Counted from the stretch's first letter, positions 21,916 through 35,270 are shown. The stretch is 64,000 bases of DNA from Micromussa lordhowensis (GCA_964020085.1 OZ026598.1:18128201-18192200), one strand, 5' to 3'. Program-made: numbers and translations. The notes: generated by a model from the sequence alone, not told the origin.

Positions 21916-24900
21916 ATGCGTTTGGGACCGTTTTGTCTGCACAAGCCTTCGCTGAAGTTATTTTTGGCCTGCAGTTTTACGTTCGTCGTAACTTTGTACG
22001 TGTTTTGGAATGGATGTGACATCCCTTCAAACATTCCCACAAAGAAACTCGAACAGATAAGAGGTGTGCCACAAACAGTCCTAGATTGTTCTAAAGTAAT
22101 TGCTAAAACAAGCAATGAAGAAGACGAGCAAAGCGTAGGAACGGAATTAAATAAACCCGCAGACCGAAACGTATGCCCAAGTGACAAGCGAATTGACGTG
22201 GTTGTAAACGGCGAAAAGAAATTAGATGGGAAACTCGTGGGGAGCGAAGCGTTCGTACCCTTTTCTTTCGTAAGGGAGTATTTTGATATTTATGGCGAAC
22301 TTCAGGAGGTAGATGGAAGAACTGTCTTGGATTGGCGCCATTCCTATTCAGAAGTTCATTCAGTGAAACCGGGAACGGTTTACGAGACGAAAGGCCCGTT
22401 TCTGTGGTTTGAAACTTATCATGTCGAAGGTCGCACTCGAGTTAAATGCATTAGCGGTGTCGAAGAGGTACCCGTTTCATCGCAGTGGTACTCAAAAGGA
22501 CATTTTTATCCTATTCAAATCGCGCAATATGGTCTTTCGCACTACAACATACTACAAATCGAAGGCGATTCGGACAGCAAGGAAAAAATCTTCGAAGATG
22601 CTGAAAGTGTCTCGGATGTCAACTGGAATTGGGTCGTACCAAAGAGTGCACAGATGGCCAATGTGTTTGATAAAGAGCAAAATTCAAGAGTCTTTCAGTT
22701 TTCTACGGCAGGTAAGCTTTTGATTTATCGTTGCTCGTTTTTGTGTGCGCTTTTGCTGGGGAAGAATTATTTTTTGATTTTGTAGGTGACAGCACGGCGT
22801 GACTTTAATTTTAACGCCAGTTGTAACCCACTCTAGGATGCAAATTAGCGACACTTGAGATTTTGGTTGTGTTGTTTCAGTTTGCAATCCGAGAACGTTC
22901 ATTTTAGGCAAAAGTAGCGATTTCCTTTCGGTGGATAATCTGTTTGTTTTTAAATTTCTTTCCAAGCATATTAAAATATCCGGTACAATTTTTCTAAGGC
23001 ACCGACAAAAGCTAGGTAAACATTATCAAAGCATGAAACCCTTGTCTTTCGCCTCAATCGGATTTCCATTTCTTAAGTCTTTTAAAAGATGAAATATCGA
23101 CACCCAAACGAGTTAAAATTATGGCAAAAGAACCTTTCCATTCGTTTTAGGGTATCTAATCAGTGAAGTTTATAAAGAAAACTGTTCGTTAATCTACTGC
23201 GCGGAGAAGATGTCCTATGTAAACAAATTCCAAAGTTTCTTGCTCGAGATAAGCAACCTTTATCTGGGAATATATCTGCCATGTGATTTCCTTTTGTGAT
23301 AACTCGCACATAATTGAGGTTCAAGAGTATAAAAAATGCCAACAAGGAGACGAAGAAGTATTTCTTTCCCCTACCGTGTTTAATGTGCTTTTAATCATTC
23401 ATACGAAAGTTACATCCAACTGCAAAATTCTTTAACTGTCTGAAAGAATGTACAAAAATTTGATACCACGGCATATCGCGATAAATGACTTACTATTTTT
23501 TCCCTTTCAAAACCGATTTGAGCTGTGTGGGAGGTGTCTGCCGAACTAATTCACCGTAACTTCTTTTGAGTACCACACAGAGATCAAGTGACCCAATTCT
23601 TGAAGTTATGAGTCATGGTGCTTGTTTTATATCTCGTTGTAGACACAATTCAGTAGTTTTCACCGACAGAAACTTCTGAATTAATTGAGAACAACAATGC
23701 ACAGCTACTATCTCAGTTTCCAGGTTTTAGATTCCCACTAGATAAACTTTTCTAGACCTGTCCTAGCCTTATCTCTCTTAATGGTTTTTTTTTTGGTCTG
23801 CGAATTTACATTGTTGTTATCAGGTTTCTCTTGCTTTCAACTAGATCAACAAAACGACGTCTGCTATTTTTTGCCAACTGATATTGTTTCTTGACCGTTC
23901 TTTGTGATTAGTATACACGTTGCTCTCCAGGGAAGGCGGCCCATATGAAGGAGGTCATCTATGCAAAATATGCTTTATAAATAATTGTTTATTAAATATT
24001 AAGCACTGTAGATATTTGCCTCATGCAGAGATGTGCTATGCTTCACAAATTTTGTTTCGTCAACACTCTTTTTCTCTGCACAACCTTTGCAACCCTGTGG
24101 GAAAAAAAATCTGTTTTCATTAACATTTCATGAGTTTTCTTTTCCACTTATGCACAGGCAAGTTTGCAAAGCAAACATCCCTTCTTTTGCCTGCTTTCTG
24201 AATAAAATCTTTTTACTCTAACAGTGAAAATTTTCCATTAATGCAAAAGTTTCAAGAAATAGCAGTCTGTGTTAAACTCGTTTCCATAGTAAACTAATGA
24301 GAAACACATTTTAATAACAACATGATATTGATCTTTGTTGAAGCAAAAGTGACTTTGGCATAAAGACCAAAAAAATTGTATTTTTTGCAACGGGATTAAG
24401 TACAATCATAGAAAAACAGCAAAAATATCATTAAGCTTCAGATGTTTGTCCAGCGTATTCTAAGGCAGAGTTGTTTTTGCTTAGTTACATGCATTTCAAC
24501 TCTGGATAATAATCACGATTGGATTTAAAGAGAAAACTTCAATATAATGTATGAAATTATATTTCACAGTATGATATGTAATATTAGGAAACAGTTATAT
24601 TCCAGGATATTTATTTCTAGACAAATAATTTGCTTGTACTTCTTTGATGTGCAATGTATTTTGCTGTCCCAGTGCTTTTGTTTGCAGATGTTGGAAAACA
24701 TTCTTGATAATGAAGGCTTCATTTCCTAGCAACATCAAAAAAAGCTTTTAACTGATTTTCTGATAAAAAAATATTTCATCAGTTTGAAAAGTAGAGATGG
24801 CAACATTTGACCACACAGGAAGCTTGCTAATTTCCTGCAAAGATCTGTATCAACTAAGTGATAAGTTTCAAATTTATGTGTTTCCAACATAAGGTTCTTT

Positions 24901-27900
24901 TTTTCATTCTCCTTGTACTGGCATTATGAAGCAAAGAATTTTATTTGTTTACTGATACTCCAAATAAGTTGCAAGAGTATATCTTTGTTTCATTCTAGAT
25001 CGTTCTTGCAACACAAGTAAATGTTAATATGCATGGGAACATGTTGAATGGTAAATGATTTATTCAACAGTCAAGAGTATTAGCTGAAGCATTCAGTTAT
25101 CAGTGATGAATTATAGAAATTTTTAATTTAATGCAATATACCACTGACTGTGCAACCAACTAATTCCTGATAATTTTTAGATCCACAAAAAATTTTATCT
25201 TAGTTGTTTTTATCATGCTGGTTTCCAATGCCAAAGAAAAATGATTTTCAATTTAATTCATTTTACTGCCAAATGTTGATAAATTCCATTATTGAACTTT
25301 TTAATCATAATAAATATGTTATTTCTATGAACCAATGCAAGTTGAAATTAAAGAAATCAGATAATTGTTAAAACTGGAAAAGAAATATTAATTTTACAGT
25401 GTATATTAAAAAACTACCCAAGTAAACTACCACAGTATTAGGTAAGGTATTATTTAAATTCTTCATAGCTGGAATGTTTTAATTATTAATTTATTTACCA
25501 ATATTACTAACATAGAAAAAGAAAAGAAAAAAATATACAAATCATTAAGTTTCCTTATACAAATAAAACTTCTAATAAAATGCCGTAAGTAAATAATAAA
25601 GGGAGAAATCTTTAAAAAAGCAGAATCTGTGGCATTCAGACAAGGCTTACAAATTAAAATCAGGTACCGAACAGTAAAATGATTTACTGTCTCAAGGGGC
25701 GAATAACTGCAATTAAAACTTCTTGATTTGCTGTTTAAATTGAAAAAATGTGTCTAGAATTTAATTTTGATGAGCATGAAGAATGATGACTGACTACATT
25801 TCATCAGATATTTGATTCATGAAAGCCCCTCCAAAAGGGCAAGCTCTCTCATATCAAGGAATTTTTCTTGTGACAACTGGAATTGGTTAAGACAGGGCAA
25901 CATAGAGTGTAAAATATGTAGCTACCATTTTCTGATAAGTAGATTCTTAATTCTGTTAAGATAAGGTTTGATCTGATATTTGTGTTTAGTATCTGTATAA
26001 AGACCTTAATTTGTTTTCAACATGCTAAAAATAAGTTTAATTAAAATGTCCAGACTTGGTTGGTTTCTGAGCCCTTACCCTAATAGTTGTCAACACCTAA
26101 GTTGGTAAGGAAATAGAACTTTTCACAATGGGTAGTTTGCAGAGGAAATGGAAGTAGCTAACACAGAAGAGTTTACACGTGTTTTTGCCAAATGGTTAGA
26201 ATATTTTTTTTTCTCAGACTAACCCTGACACATTGATTGCTAAACAGGACAAAGATGATTTGATGAATAAATTGTTGCATCATTCCATGACTAAATGTCT
26301 AAGAATTCGGATCAAAACCTTGGAAGTTTGAAAGCATATTATATCTTTGTTGTGTTCACCTTTTTGGTTTTGCCACATTATAAATGACCTTTTTTCTCCA
26401 AACTTATGTGTAAGCCATCTATGATATACTCCTTTGAAAGGAATCGAGCAAGATATTTCATTAAATTCATCAGCAAATTTGTAAGAAGTTAAGGTGTTTT
26501 TAATAGAAATTTCCAGTGACACAAAAATAGAAATCCGTTGAAAAAATTAAGAGAAAAATGTCTTTAACCTTGTACATATATGTTAGGTATAACCAGCCAA
26601 TGTTAGATACATGTATAATTATTACAGCACGATCAAACCTTAGCAGTCAAGTGTTCACAGAAATCATTTACTTTGCACTGGGGTACAATATTTTCTAAAG
26701 GAGCATATCTTAACAGTGTCCACAATTCAAATAAATTCCAATAATTTATGCACAGCTAAAAGCGATGTGAAAGAGATGGACTAGTCGTTGCCTGAATTGA
26801 TGGTGTAATGTTGGTCAAAGTGCTTTAAGGTATGAGACTGTTGTTTGCTGATGTCTTCTGCGGTGCCAGGAGAGAGACAGATATTCTTGTCCAGTTTCGA
26901 ATACTCTCTTTCTTTCGCAATTAATGCAATTATAAAGGGTAACCACAAATATCTCTTCTATTTCGCTGTTTATCAGGTCAAAAGTATTCATGTTGGAAGA
27001 GATTAACACAGGATCTGTAGGGGCGTTGGTCTCCAGGATACGGGCCTAAAAATACACTTGGGCCGAAGGCTCCAGTGCGCTGTGTTCTTTATTGCCTCAG
27101 GGTTCTAGGGACCGAGAACCGACATTATTGTCCGATCCCCAGGAAAAGAAAACCCTGGTTTCTGGATTCCATAAAGCAAAAACTTTAGGACTTTAGAGAT
27201 CTTCTACTGGGACGGTGAACCCAACAAAGGAGAATTAATTAATATTTCGAATTTGATAATGGATGGGTTATTATTGGTTTTCTTTTTTTTATGATTTTTG
27301 GAAATTGTTCATTGAGGCAAGTCGGCACAAGGCAAGAAACTTGTGTAAACAGTAAATATCTTTTGTCACGTATGTGTTGGCAATCTTCGCTATCTCGCGC
27401 CAAGACGCCTGATCAATTAACAAGTGTTTCAATTTAGCGTTAAAATACTTTATCTTGTTATCACAGGTGTCCGAAATCGTTTAGATCACGAGTGCCGCGA
27501 AATCCGCAAAACCACTATCATTTCGTTGCGTGTCTGTTGTTGTTGGGGCAGAAGCATTCCTCCTCTCCTTTGAGAGCACTCTCGGTGTTTGAAACTTCGA
27601 CGAGGAGTGTGCCTTCCTTGACCTGTGAAAATCTGGGTTTAATTCCGTCGACATTTTATTTAAACAACGAATTACATCCAGATGTCAGTTCTAATTCGGG
27701 AATTTGAGCTCGATAAAGGTCAACCTGTAGAAAGGAAAAACGAAACGGTTTGATTCTGGTGTAAATTTGAGAGTGAAATCGAGATGATTGTTGTTTATTT
27801 TATAGATTTTTCTTTAATTTGTATTTCAATCTTCTCATGGAATTTCGTACACGCGCTTATTGTAACGACGTGAAGTTTTTAGCGATATACAACTGTATGT

Positions 27901-30900
27901 TGCGGCAATTATTACAAAAAGCCTTGCTTTTTCAACGATTTCGCGGTTTAGCACGACACCTGTGGAAATCTCTTGTTAATATGTTTGGTTTTATTTGTGG
28001 GTGGGTGGGTGTGTCGCAGTAAAGCGGACGAATCCCTGGGGAGGGGATACATCCCAGTGATAGGCTAATGGGGAAGTTGATTGACTAGGATAGGGTTGCA
28101 TTTTCAATTGAGTTACAAGAATGGGGTCGCACATTTTTGAGATTTTTGAGGTAAGGAAATTCTGGCAAGAAGGGATTTTAAAAAGGAGAAGATTCGCGGT
28201 GACAACGTTGCTACCCTTCTACCGAGTATTTTAGGATGAACTACTTGAATGGCTTTATAAGTCCGATGCATAAACAGAAAGTGACTAAGTTTGGATTGCG
28301 AAAATTACATTTGCCCAAAAGTGACTCAGAACGGGGTCTATATTTGGGGTAGGGGTTCTGAGCGGCCAGCAACACATGCCGCGCAAAAAGTGACTTACGT
28401 ACTGCGTTATAGTGGTTCAGAAAAAGAATAAGGAAGAATTTGTGATCAAAGCTCTTCCGAGTGGCATGTCGACATTTCCATTTGCGGGAACATTTGCATT
28501 GAAAAACCGATTTGAGGTGACGACTTTCTCGACCGAAGTGTTCACACGCCACAGAGGTTCCACAAGTAACGTCGCTGTAAATATTTGGACTAAGTCTGAT
28601 AACTCACTAAGAAGGAAAAGATTGTTCAGGAAATTGGCGTTCGTTAATATTCATTTCAAGCCACTGTTAACACCATAATGTTTCAAAATATGTCGATTAG
28701 GGTGCAAAACCTTAGAAACTTGACGCAAAGAGTGGAAAGCTCATTTAGCTTTCGTCGAACTTGAGAAATGAATAACAGTGAACGATGGTTATGCGAGGGA
28801 ATTTTATGTAAAAACTGCGTAAGAATGTTGCGATGCAAGGTACACAAATAGAATTGTTACGTGTTCCAAGACCTTTGTTTCTGTTGGTGCATTTTCACCT
28901 TGGCTGTCGATAAACGACTGTGCTTCATAAGCTAGCTGGGGGGTTGAGAAGAGGATAATCTCTTCAATTCCTTGAATCGGCTCTGAAGATTTATGATTTA
29001 TTTTAAACTATCAAAAGCAGATTTCGCAAAACTTTCGATTTCACTGTGTTTGAAAGGCGTTGTCCCTGCTTACACGGCAAGCATTACTAAGGATCATGTT
29101 TGGCGAAACTTTTACGGTGACTTGAAGATATGCATTTAAGTTTCTCGTGTTAAAAACAGTGTCTTACTCACTCGCTTATAACAAGCCCCGTAAACTTTCG
29201 GACGCAGCACAGCCCCCGATTATAAGATTCAATCTCTAAAAGTACTATATAATTTTATCCAATTATTATTTTCCTTCTGTAGATATACTGTTTCGTATTT
29301 TACGTCATAAAGATGTTTTTCAAGCTTTTTTCTTTTGTATTCCATATAGTCATATTCAGGGAGCTCTTGCAGACAGAATTCTTATGTGTACCAGGTGTAC
29401 CTTTTCAGGCGAAACATCGCTTCCAAATGTAAGAGGGTCAGCCGGATGGAGTTAAACGGATAGCTAAGAATTAGTCAAAAGTTTAATTATCAACTGAAAA
29501 GTGACGCTGTTTATATATATATATATTCCAAGATCCGTAAAATCTCTTATAGTTTATAAATGGGCTGAAATTTTCACTGATAGCCAACTAAGGAAATCGA
29601 GAAACTTTAACTGACAACTGAGACTACAGTGTGTGAGAAACGCCGCGGCGGCAAATGTCCTTCCGATTCTAAGCTTCTAATCCCTCGGAAAATAAGCCTT
29701 CCCTAGGATAAGCCCACAGAAAGCCTTTAAAACAGCAATTAGCCTAGGGGTTTTAGTTTTATATGAACAGTGATTAGTTTCTGGAGAAAGTGTTGTCTTG
29801 TATTAGCTAGCAAGTGTTAGCTGAAATACTTAGCTGAAACGTCAGCTTTTCCAAATTCGCTACGACGGTTAATTTAGCTTAAATTAGGCGCTTAGCTAAT
29901 TCATGGAGATTTTCTTTCTGTAGGCTTAACAGGAGAAGGGATTTCTCTGAGTGTGGACAGTGCGACCAAGGATTTCATTGTAGCCTTCGACCTCCTCCTT
30001 GGCGGCGAGGTGCGTGTTTCTATTGTCATTGAAACAGACAACTCGGATTTCTACACAGTGCATTACACCTCGAACAAAGAGCTAATTTCGTCGGCGGAAT
30101 CGACGGAGATTTTCTACGGCATAGGGCACTGGAATGGCTGGAGAAGGATTGTGCGGAATTTGGATACTGACTTGAGGAAAGGGCTACGGTCCCCTGATGC
30201 GAAGAACGGGAAAAAAAGCAAATTATCTCTCACCGAAATCCAGAGCATCTCCCTTCACGGGAAAGGCTCCATTGACAACATTTCATTGACGCATTCCGCT
30301 CATGCGCACTCGTTCATGGCCGCCGCAAAGTGGTTCTTACGTCATCAGACCGAGCAAGGAAGTTGGCCAATCACGGTGAAGCGTAAAGTTATAGACGGCG
30401 TGACACTGCACCCGAATTGGTACTCGGCCATGGGACAGGGACAGGGCATGTCTTTGCTAACCAGGGCCTATCTATACACCAAAGACCCGGCGTATTTAAG
30501 AGCAGCGCTTAGGGCCACTAAACTCTTTAAAATCAAGTCAAAGGACAAAGGTGTTTTAACCACATTCATGAACCAGTACCCTTGGTATGAAGAATACCCC
30601 ACGTCACCTTCACTGTTTGTTCTGAACGGTTTCATCTACTCGCTCCTTGGACTATATGACTTGAAGCTCACTGCAGGCCCGCAGCACGGCGCCGAGGCAG
30701 CGGAGTTGTTTGATCAGGGCATGCGCTCGTTAAAAGCCATGCTTCCCCTCTATGACAGTGGCTCGGGCAGCTTTTATGACCTGCGTCACGTGACCATGCG
30801 TACCGCGCCCAATTTGGCTCGGTGGGATTATCACACTTTACACGTTAGTCTGTTATCGTTTTTGGCGAATATCGATCGCGATCCCATTTTGAGAACGACA

Positions 30901-30951
30901 GCGGTCCGATGGGAAGGTTATACTAAAGGGAAGAGAGCCAAACACAATTAA
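21916..30951 (+). CDS. GLCE: D-glucuronyl C5-epimerase (heparan sulfate)
   Basis: Two coding exons, 21916-22711 and 29924-30951, join in phase (split Gly266) to give 607 residues; human GLCE is 617. The enzyme converts D-glucuronate to L-iduronate in N-sulfated heparosan during heparan sulfate synthesis in the Golgi. Residues 13-31 (LKLFLACSFTFVVTLYVFW) form the type II signal anchor, followed by a variable stem. Conserved blocks: GPFLWFETYHVEGRTRVKC, YPIQIAQYGLSHY, WYSAMGQGQGMS, WYEEYPTSPSLFVLNGF (from residue 486), FYDLRH, NLARWDYHT (Tyr568), and the C-terminal RAKHN, identical to the vertebrate end. Tyrosines in the WYEEYP, YDLRH and RWDYHT blocks are implicated in catalysis in the family and all are present. 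The start was chosen because it places the anchor right after a short basic cytoplasmic end. Nothing suggests it is a pseudogene. Confidence 0.95.
28270..28560. repeat. Possible dispersed repeat fragment in the GLCE intron
   Basis: Overlapping open frames on both strands (minus 28241-28552, plus 28412-28678) and a sequence style (GCGGCCAGCAACACATGCCG) that I associate with common anthozoan repeats rather than a host exon. No inverted ends or duplication seen. Confidence 0.3.
29817..29880 (+). mobile_element. Half of a hammerhead-bearing retroelement end
   Basis: TGAAACGTCAGCTTTTCC at 29834-29851 and the following CTACGACGGTTAATTTA match, with several changes, the minus-strand sequence at 12545-12505 (TGAAACGTCAGCTTTCGAAT...CCGTGGCCAATTCA). 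The upstream CUGANGA half is absent. Lies 44-107 bp before the GLCE exon 2 acceptor. Confidence 0.4.
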
Positions 30952-33170
30952 CTTTAAAACAGCGTTTTTTATATACGCAGTCCAATGACGTTCTTTGATA
31001 TAAAACTCGTATTCTAACAGACTATTCAAGGTCATTCAACGCTGGTTTCGTTGTGATATTTCCGAAGTATTGTTATTTATTGCACCGCAAAGCGCTTTTT
31101 AGGGCGTATAGTATCTCTCTACTTTACTGACCACGCCCTTTGCTGTCTTGACAGGGTGCTCTCAGCAAAAGAGGTTTATCAGCAACGTGCCTTAAAATTT
31201 CATTCTTATGACATGGCACTGCTCAGCTCTGAGGACTGCTTCTGATTGGTTCCTTGTTGATTTGTATTTATTTCAACCAATCAGAGTCACTCTCGTGGTT
31301 TGAGTTGGCCTACATCATCACTGTGCAATTTCACATGTCTTCAGTTCCATGGAGGAGCAATTTTCCCAGTGTTTATCTTCTGGTTTACTTTGAAACGTTA
31401 AGCAGCATACCTATATTGTAGTCTGATTTCTTGAATTTCGTTAGGTAAAGACGAATATATACTCTATTTTTTACTTTTGTGGCTTGGTTACTGCCCGAAA
31501 TGTTTTGAGTTGGTCATGCCAAAAACTTGAATGCCATTTCCTACAATTTCTAAGGAAAAAATGTATGAATATTTTTGATCAAGTTAAACGACCGCTCCTG
31601 TATGATCGTGTCGAAATTTTTGCAGTTTGTAACTAATACTAACTAACGCACTGTCGTGACTCAATGGGCGTGACTTAACACTGCATTCTTGTGAATGACC
31701 GTATACTTTGCATGTCGCGCAATATTCGTTTTTAGTGTTGCGTGACAGTCCGAGGAACGGCAACTAAAAGGCCGAGAGCATTTCAAGTAGACGTGCTGTG
31801 TTGCAAATTGAAAAGCGTTATTGTATATTGTCATGTCTACAACTTGCAACACGGGCGGTGACACGCGCGATTCCTCTTTACACGTATTGTCGGTAATGGA
31901 CTGATATAGGCCATTACCTTGTGCCTCTGTTTCAAAACGAGGCCTCGTGCAAAACCTGTCATATGAAAATGACTTTGATACTTGTAGGCGCAACACATTT
32001 TCATATGAATGATTTCGCACGAAGACTCGCTTGACAGAGAGGCGACACAGGCAACTTGGAAATGGCCTATTAGCTTGCAATGGGGGCTTGCGGAGAAATA
32101 TTATAAACGAGATTAAATCCATTTACATTTGAAAAGACTCCCTTTCTTAGCTATAATTTGCTTAATTCATGACAAATGCAGCTAACTCGATATTAATATT
32201 GCGATCGTCCAATCATCGGTACTCAAATGGATGGACATTTCTTGATAAACAACGACGTTTTTACTGAAACAGTTGTTCATTTAGTTTTCCAGCAAAAGGC
32301 ATTGCTCTGGCTTGTTTAGCAAGTAAACCCTTCGAAAGTGAATGTTTACAGTGTCAATAAAATGAATTATCTTCCCTAGCTTCTCGTTGTACCATCAACT
32401 TCGTCTCTATAATAAACCTCGGAGGACCTCCCGAGGGGTTTCAAGTTCCCTCGGAATTAAACATTTTGCATTCTTCCCCTTGCTCCGCTGCTCCAGTAAT
32501 GGATTTGCCATTCCCTATAAAGGTTTAGCGTAACTGACATCCCGTGTTCCCACAAGTCCGAAAAGTATCCACTGTTCTGAAATTGGCCCCTTGAAATAAA
32601 TGATCTGGGAGATTGTTGCCCTGGGGAAAGAATGAACTGGAATATGTTTAGAGATTTCCTTCCATTGTGGAATGGCAGGGTTGTGTTAGTTTGTTTAAAA
32701 TGGAGTTGTGGGTGTGCAAATGAAGAAAAAAGTCTCGGTATTGACCTGATGCTGCGAAATAGCGCGAAACTTCGCTTATTCGAATTTTCGCTACAGCGAG
32801 ATCCCGGGAATTTTCGTTGTCTCAAATAGCCTTTCATCGAAATGACGAGACAACAGAGGGAAAAAACTCGTCGAAATTCCTCTCCGTTACTTTTGCACGG
32901 TACTGTTAAGCAGAGACCTGCGTTTTATAACAACAGGTACCGAACAAGACAATTTCAGACTCGTCTCATGGCTGCGACGCAACCATCGATTTAGTCTAGT
33001 TGCTGGCTGGCAAATATCTCTTTCTCATTCCTAGAAGAAAAAAAATAACGTCCTCACTTTCATTTCCCAGCAAACAAGCATACAAACAACAATGAATACG
33101 CTGAACAGAGCGTGGTTGAAAAGTCCAAGTTTGCTCGACTGCAATGAAAATTTTCTAAAGTTTTGTTGTT
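30952..33170. other. Intergenic region after GLCE
   Basis: Begins with the GLCE 3' UTR; the nearest canonical AATAAA is near 32356, so the 3' end is uncertain. It contains a CCAAT-type inverted pair (TCTGATTGGTT 31241-31251, AACCAATCAGA 31275-31285) and a small MITE. The open frame at 31661-32122 minus runs through that MITE and is not a credible gene. Confidence 0.45.
31905..32071. mobile_element. Small MITE with ATAGGCCATT ends
   Basis: The left end ATAGGCCATTACCTTGTGCC is mirrored, with mismatches, by the right end (complement reads AATAGGCCATTTCCAAGTTG). An inner pair of TCATATGAAAATG-type segments also faces inward. About 166 bp, no coding capacity. Confidence 0.6.
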
Positions 33171-33586
33171 TTAAGGCGGGGCTTCACCTGAAAGCCGTAT
33201 TTTGGCTTGGTATTATGTTTTTAATGCAAATATCTCGTTTACGTTTCAAGCAATCAAGAATCTGTTCACTCATTACACACATCTATGTTTTGCGCCGTTT
33301 TGAAAATTTTTGGGTGACTTTTAGGTTTATTTGGAGATAAATAGTTTTTCTCAAAGGATTAGTGGAATTTATGGAAATAGGAAATTTTGAAGATTTGGTG
33401 TTGTTTTAAAATTAGAGTTTGAAGTTAAAAATTGGTAGATACACACCAAACAGTTGCCTAACAACCTGGGTGCCATTGTGGGGTCGGGCAACTGTCTGGT
33501 GGTGTTCCATAACCTTTTTTCCCCCTTTCAATCTCTCTTTAAACTTCCTCAAATTTCACTTAAATTCAGGTGTACCCCCACCTTAA
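33171..33586 (+). mobile_element. 416-bp TTAA-flanked MITE, copy 1 (piggyBac-like)
   Basis: Begins TTAAGGCGGGG and ends CCCCCACCTTAA, so inverted ends start with a TTAA that is also the target. It is nearly the same sequence as 34228-34643 in inverse orientation and exactly the same length. TTAA targeting is the mark of piggyBac-type transposases; none is encoded here. Confidence 0.85.
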
Positions 33587-33889
33587 GATCAACTTTGGGA
33601 GATTACTGACTTGTAATTCATGCAGGTTGCTCTCAACAAAGATGGCGCCAGGCAGATGGTGGGCGCTTTAAAGCGGGTTATACTGGCTGCACTTTTCACC
33701 AAAAAATCATTGCAAAGAGCTCAACTAAGAGGTCATGAGGGCTTTCGTATCCGTTTTGTGTTCGTTGTTGTCCAGGTAGCGCTATGAGCCATTTTCAGGG
33801 AGGTAGGTTTCCATGAAAGTAAAGAGCCCTTGACAAGAGAGCTCAGTCCCAGAATTTTCTAGTTACTTTGACCACGCAAAGATGGAAAA

Positions 33890-33985
33890 ACACCAAAGAG
33901 ATTGTAATAAAACCGTAAAGAAACAAGGATGGTAAATGATGGAGAAGATTAACACCGATTACTGACAAACGACGAACTTGAAACA
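33890..33985 (-). repeat. Dispersed repeat also found in two RERE introns
   Basis: Read on the minus strand it contains TTTCAAGTTCGTCGTTTGT and GGTGTTAATCTTCTCCATCA, also found with small changes at 40395-40560 and 42955-43115. Family unknown. Confidence 0.7.
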
Positions 33986-34023
33986 TTTTGATTAAACCTT
34001 TCAAGATGCCATAATTATTATAT

Positions 34024-34792
34024 TATGGGTTATAACTTAACGAATGCCAGAAATGGAAAGAGCATATCGAAAACACTAAAATGGTCAAGTTTGAAGCCCC
34101 TGGCATTAAAGAGTAAGTTTGTACAACAGTTTGAATTTAGAAGACATCTGTGTAAAATGTTGCTGGAAAGCAAGGTCTTGCTCTCCAACAACTTTTTCCA
34201 TACAAATCTTCTTAATTTTTTGAAAACTTAAGGCGGGGGTAAACGTGAATTTAAGTGAAATTTTGGTAAGTTTAAAGAGAGGTTGAAAGGGGAAAAAAGG
34301 GTTATGGAACACCACCAGAGAGTTGCCCGACCGCACAATGGCACCCCAGGTTGTTGGGCAACTGTTTGGAGTGTATCTACCAATTTTTAATTTCAAACTC
34401 TCATTTTAAAACAACAACAAATCTTCAAAATTTCCTATTTCCATCAATTTTACTAATCCTTTGAGAAAAACTATTTCTCCCCAAATATACCTAAAAATCA
34501 CCCAAAAATGTACAAAACAACCCAAAACATAGATATGTGAGATGAGCAGAGAGATTCTTGATTGCTTGAAACGTAAACAAGATATTCTCATTAAAAACAT
34601 AATACCCAGCCAAAATACGGCTTTCATGTCCCCCCCGCCTTAAACCGTCATAAAATCTCATCCATTAATGCCAGGGGCCTCAAACCTGGCATTTTTTTCT
34701 ATTTTTTACATGCTTTTCCCATTTCTGTCATTGTTTAAGTTATAACCCATAATTTTATGAAAAGTAGGTCACGTGATGGCTTAGCTGCAAAT
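34024..34792. mobile_element. Second copy of the outer transposon, split by a MITE
   Basis: 34024-34227 and 34644-34792 match the outer element of 10686-12459 (ATGGGTTATAACTTAACGAA, GAAGCCCCTGGCATTAAAGA, TCACGTGATGGCTTAGCTGC). This copy lacks the nested Tc1-like MITE and the 74-bp array, and its left tip is missing. The 416-bp TTAA element is inserted in it at 34228-34643. Confidence 0.75.
34228..34643 (-). mobile_element. 416-bp TTAA-flanked MITE, copy 2
   Basis: Inverse copy of 33171-33586, bounded by TTAA at 34228-34231 and 34640-34643 with GC-rich inverted ends (AAGGCGGGGG and CCCCCCGCCTT). The host sequence on either side can be rejoined by comparison with 12285-12320, which confirms the insertion. 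Confidence 0.85.
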
Positions 34793-35242
34793 GGCCTATT
34801 AGGGAAGGTACGTTTTTTCTTGGGGGGGGGGGGGGGGGTGAGGGCTGGGGAATTTTGCTATTTTTTCCAAAAGAAAGTGTTGGCCCTCCCTCACGTTTTC
34901 ATTAAAAAACTCATGACCCCCCCACTTTTAGGTGACTGACGAAAGCGTGACCCTCCCCTCACTACCACATGGTATGCTCCATGCCATAGAAACCTCAGAG
35001 CATTTTGCTTGTAAATGCAAAATGTTTCAATATGAATAAATCTCGATATTGAATATGTGCGCGCTGAAACAAGAAAATGCGAACGATCAGCGTGGGATCC
35101 CGGCTTCACTTTTTTATATAGATGAAGTTTGAATATGGAAGTAAAAAATTTCGAGGAATTAAAAAGTTTTGAACGTAGAAGGGAAAATACACGCGTTTAT
35201 TTCTCCGACAAGCCAGCATTACCGATTGTTAATTTAAACAGG

Positions 35243-35270
35243 TTTGTTTGTTTGTTTGTTTGTTTGTTTT
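35243..35270 (+). repeat. (TTTG)7 microsatellite
   Basis: Seven units of TTTG inside the TTA-flanked element, upstream of its ORF. Confidence 0.9.

Larger units (their letters stand above)
22712..29923 (+). other. Large GLCE intron
   Basis: It opens with GTAAGC and closes with a TTTTCTTTCTGTAG acceptor. Very AT-rich between about 23900 and 26700, with no convincing exon. It contains a possible dispersed repeat (28270-28560), a TA microsatellite near 29513 and a retroelement fragment just before the acceptor. Confidence 0.85.

Noticed and set aside
31661..32122. 153-codon minus-strand open frame
   Set aside because: It spans a small MITE with inverted ends and matches no domain I recognise.
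33092..34627. Similar translated sequences (KAVFWLGIMFLM) at two places, as if a gene family
   Set aside because: Both are the 416-bp TTAA MITE read in the same relative frame; no start, domain or splice context.
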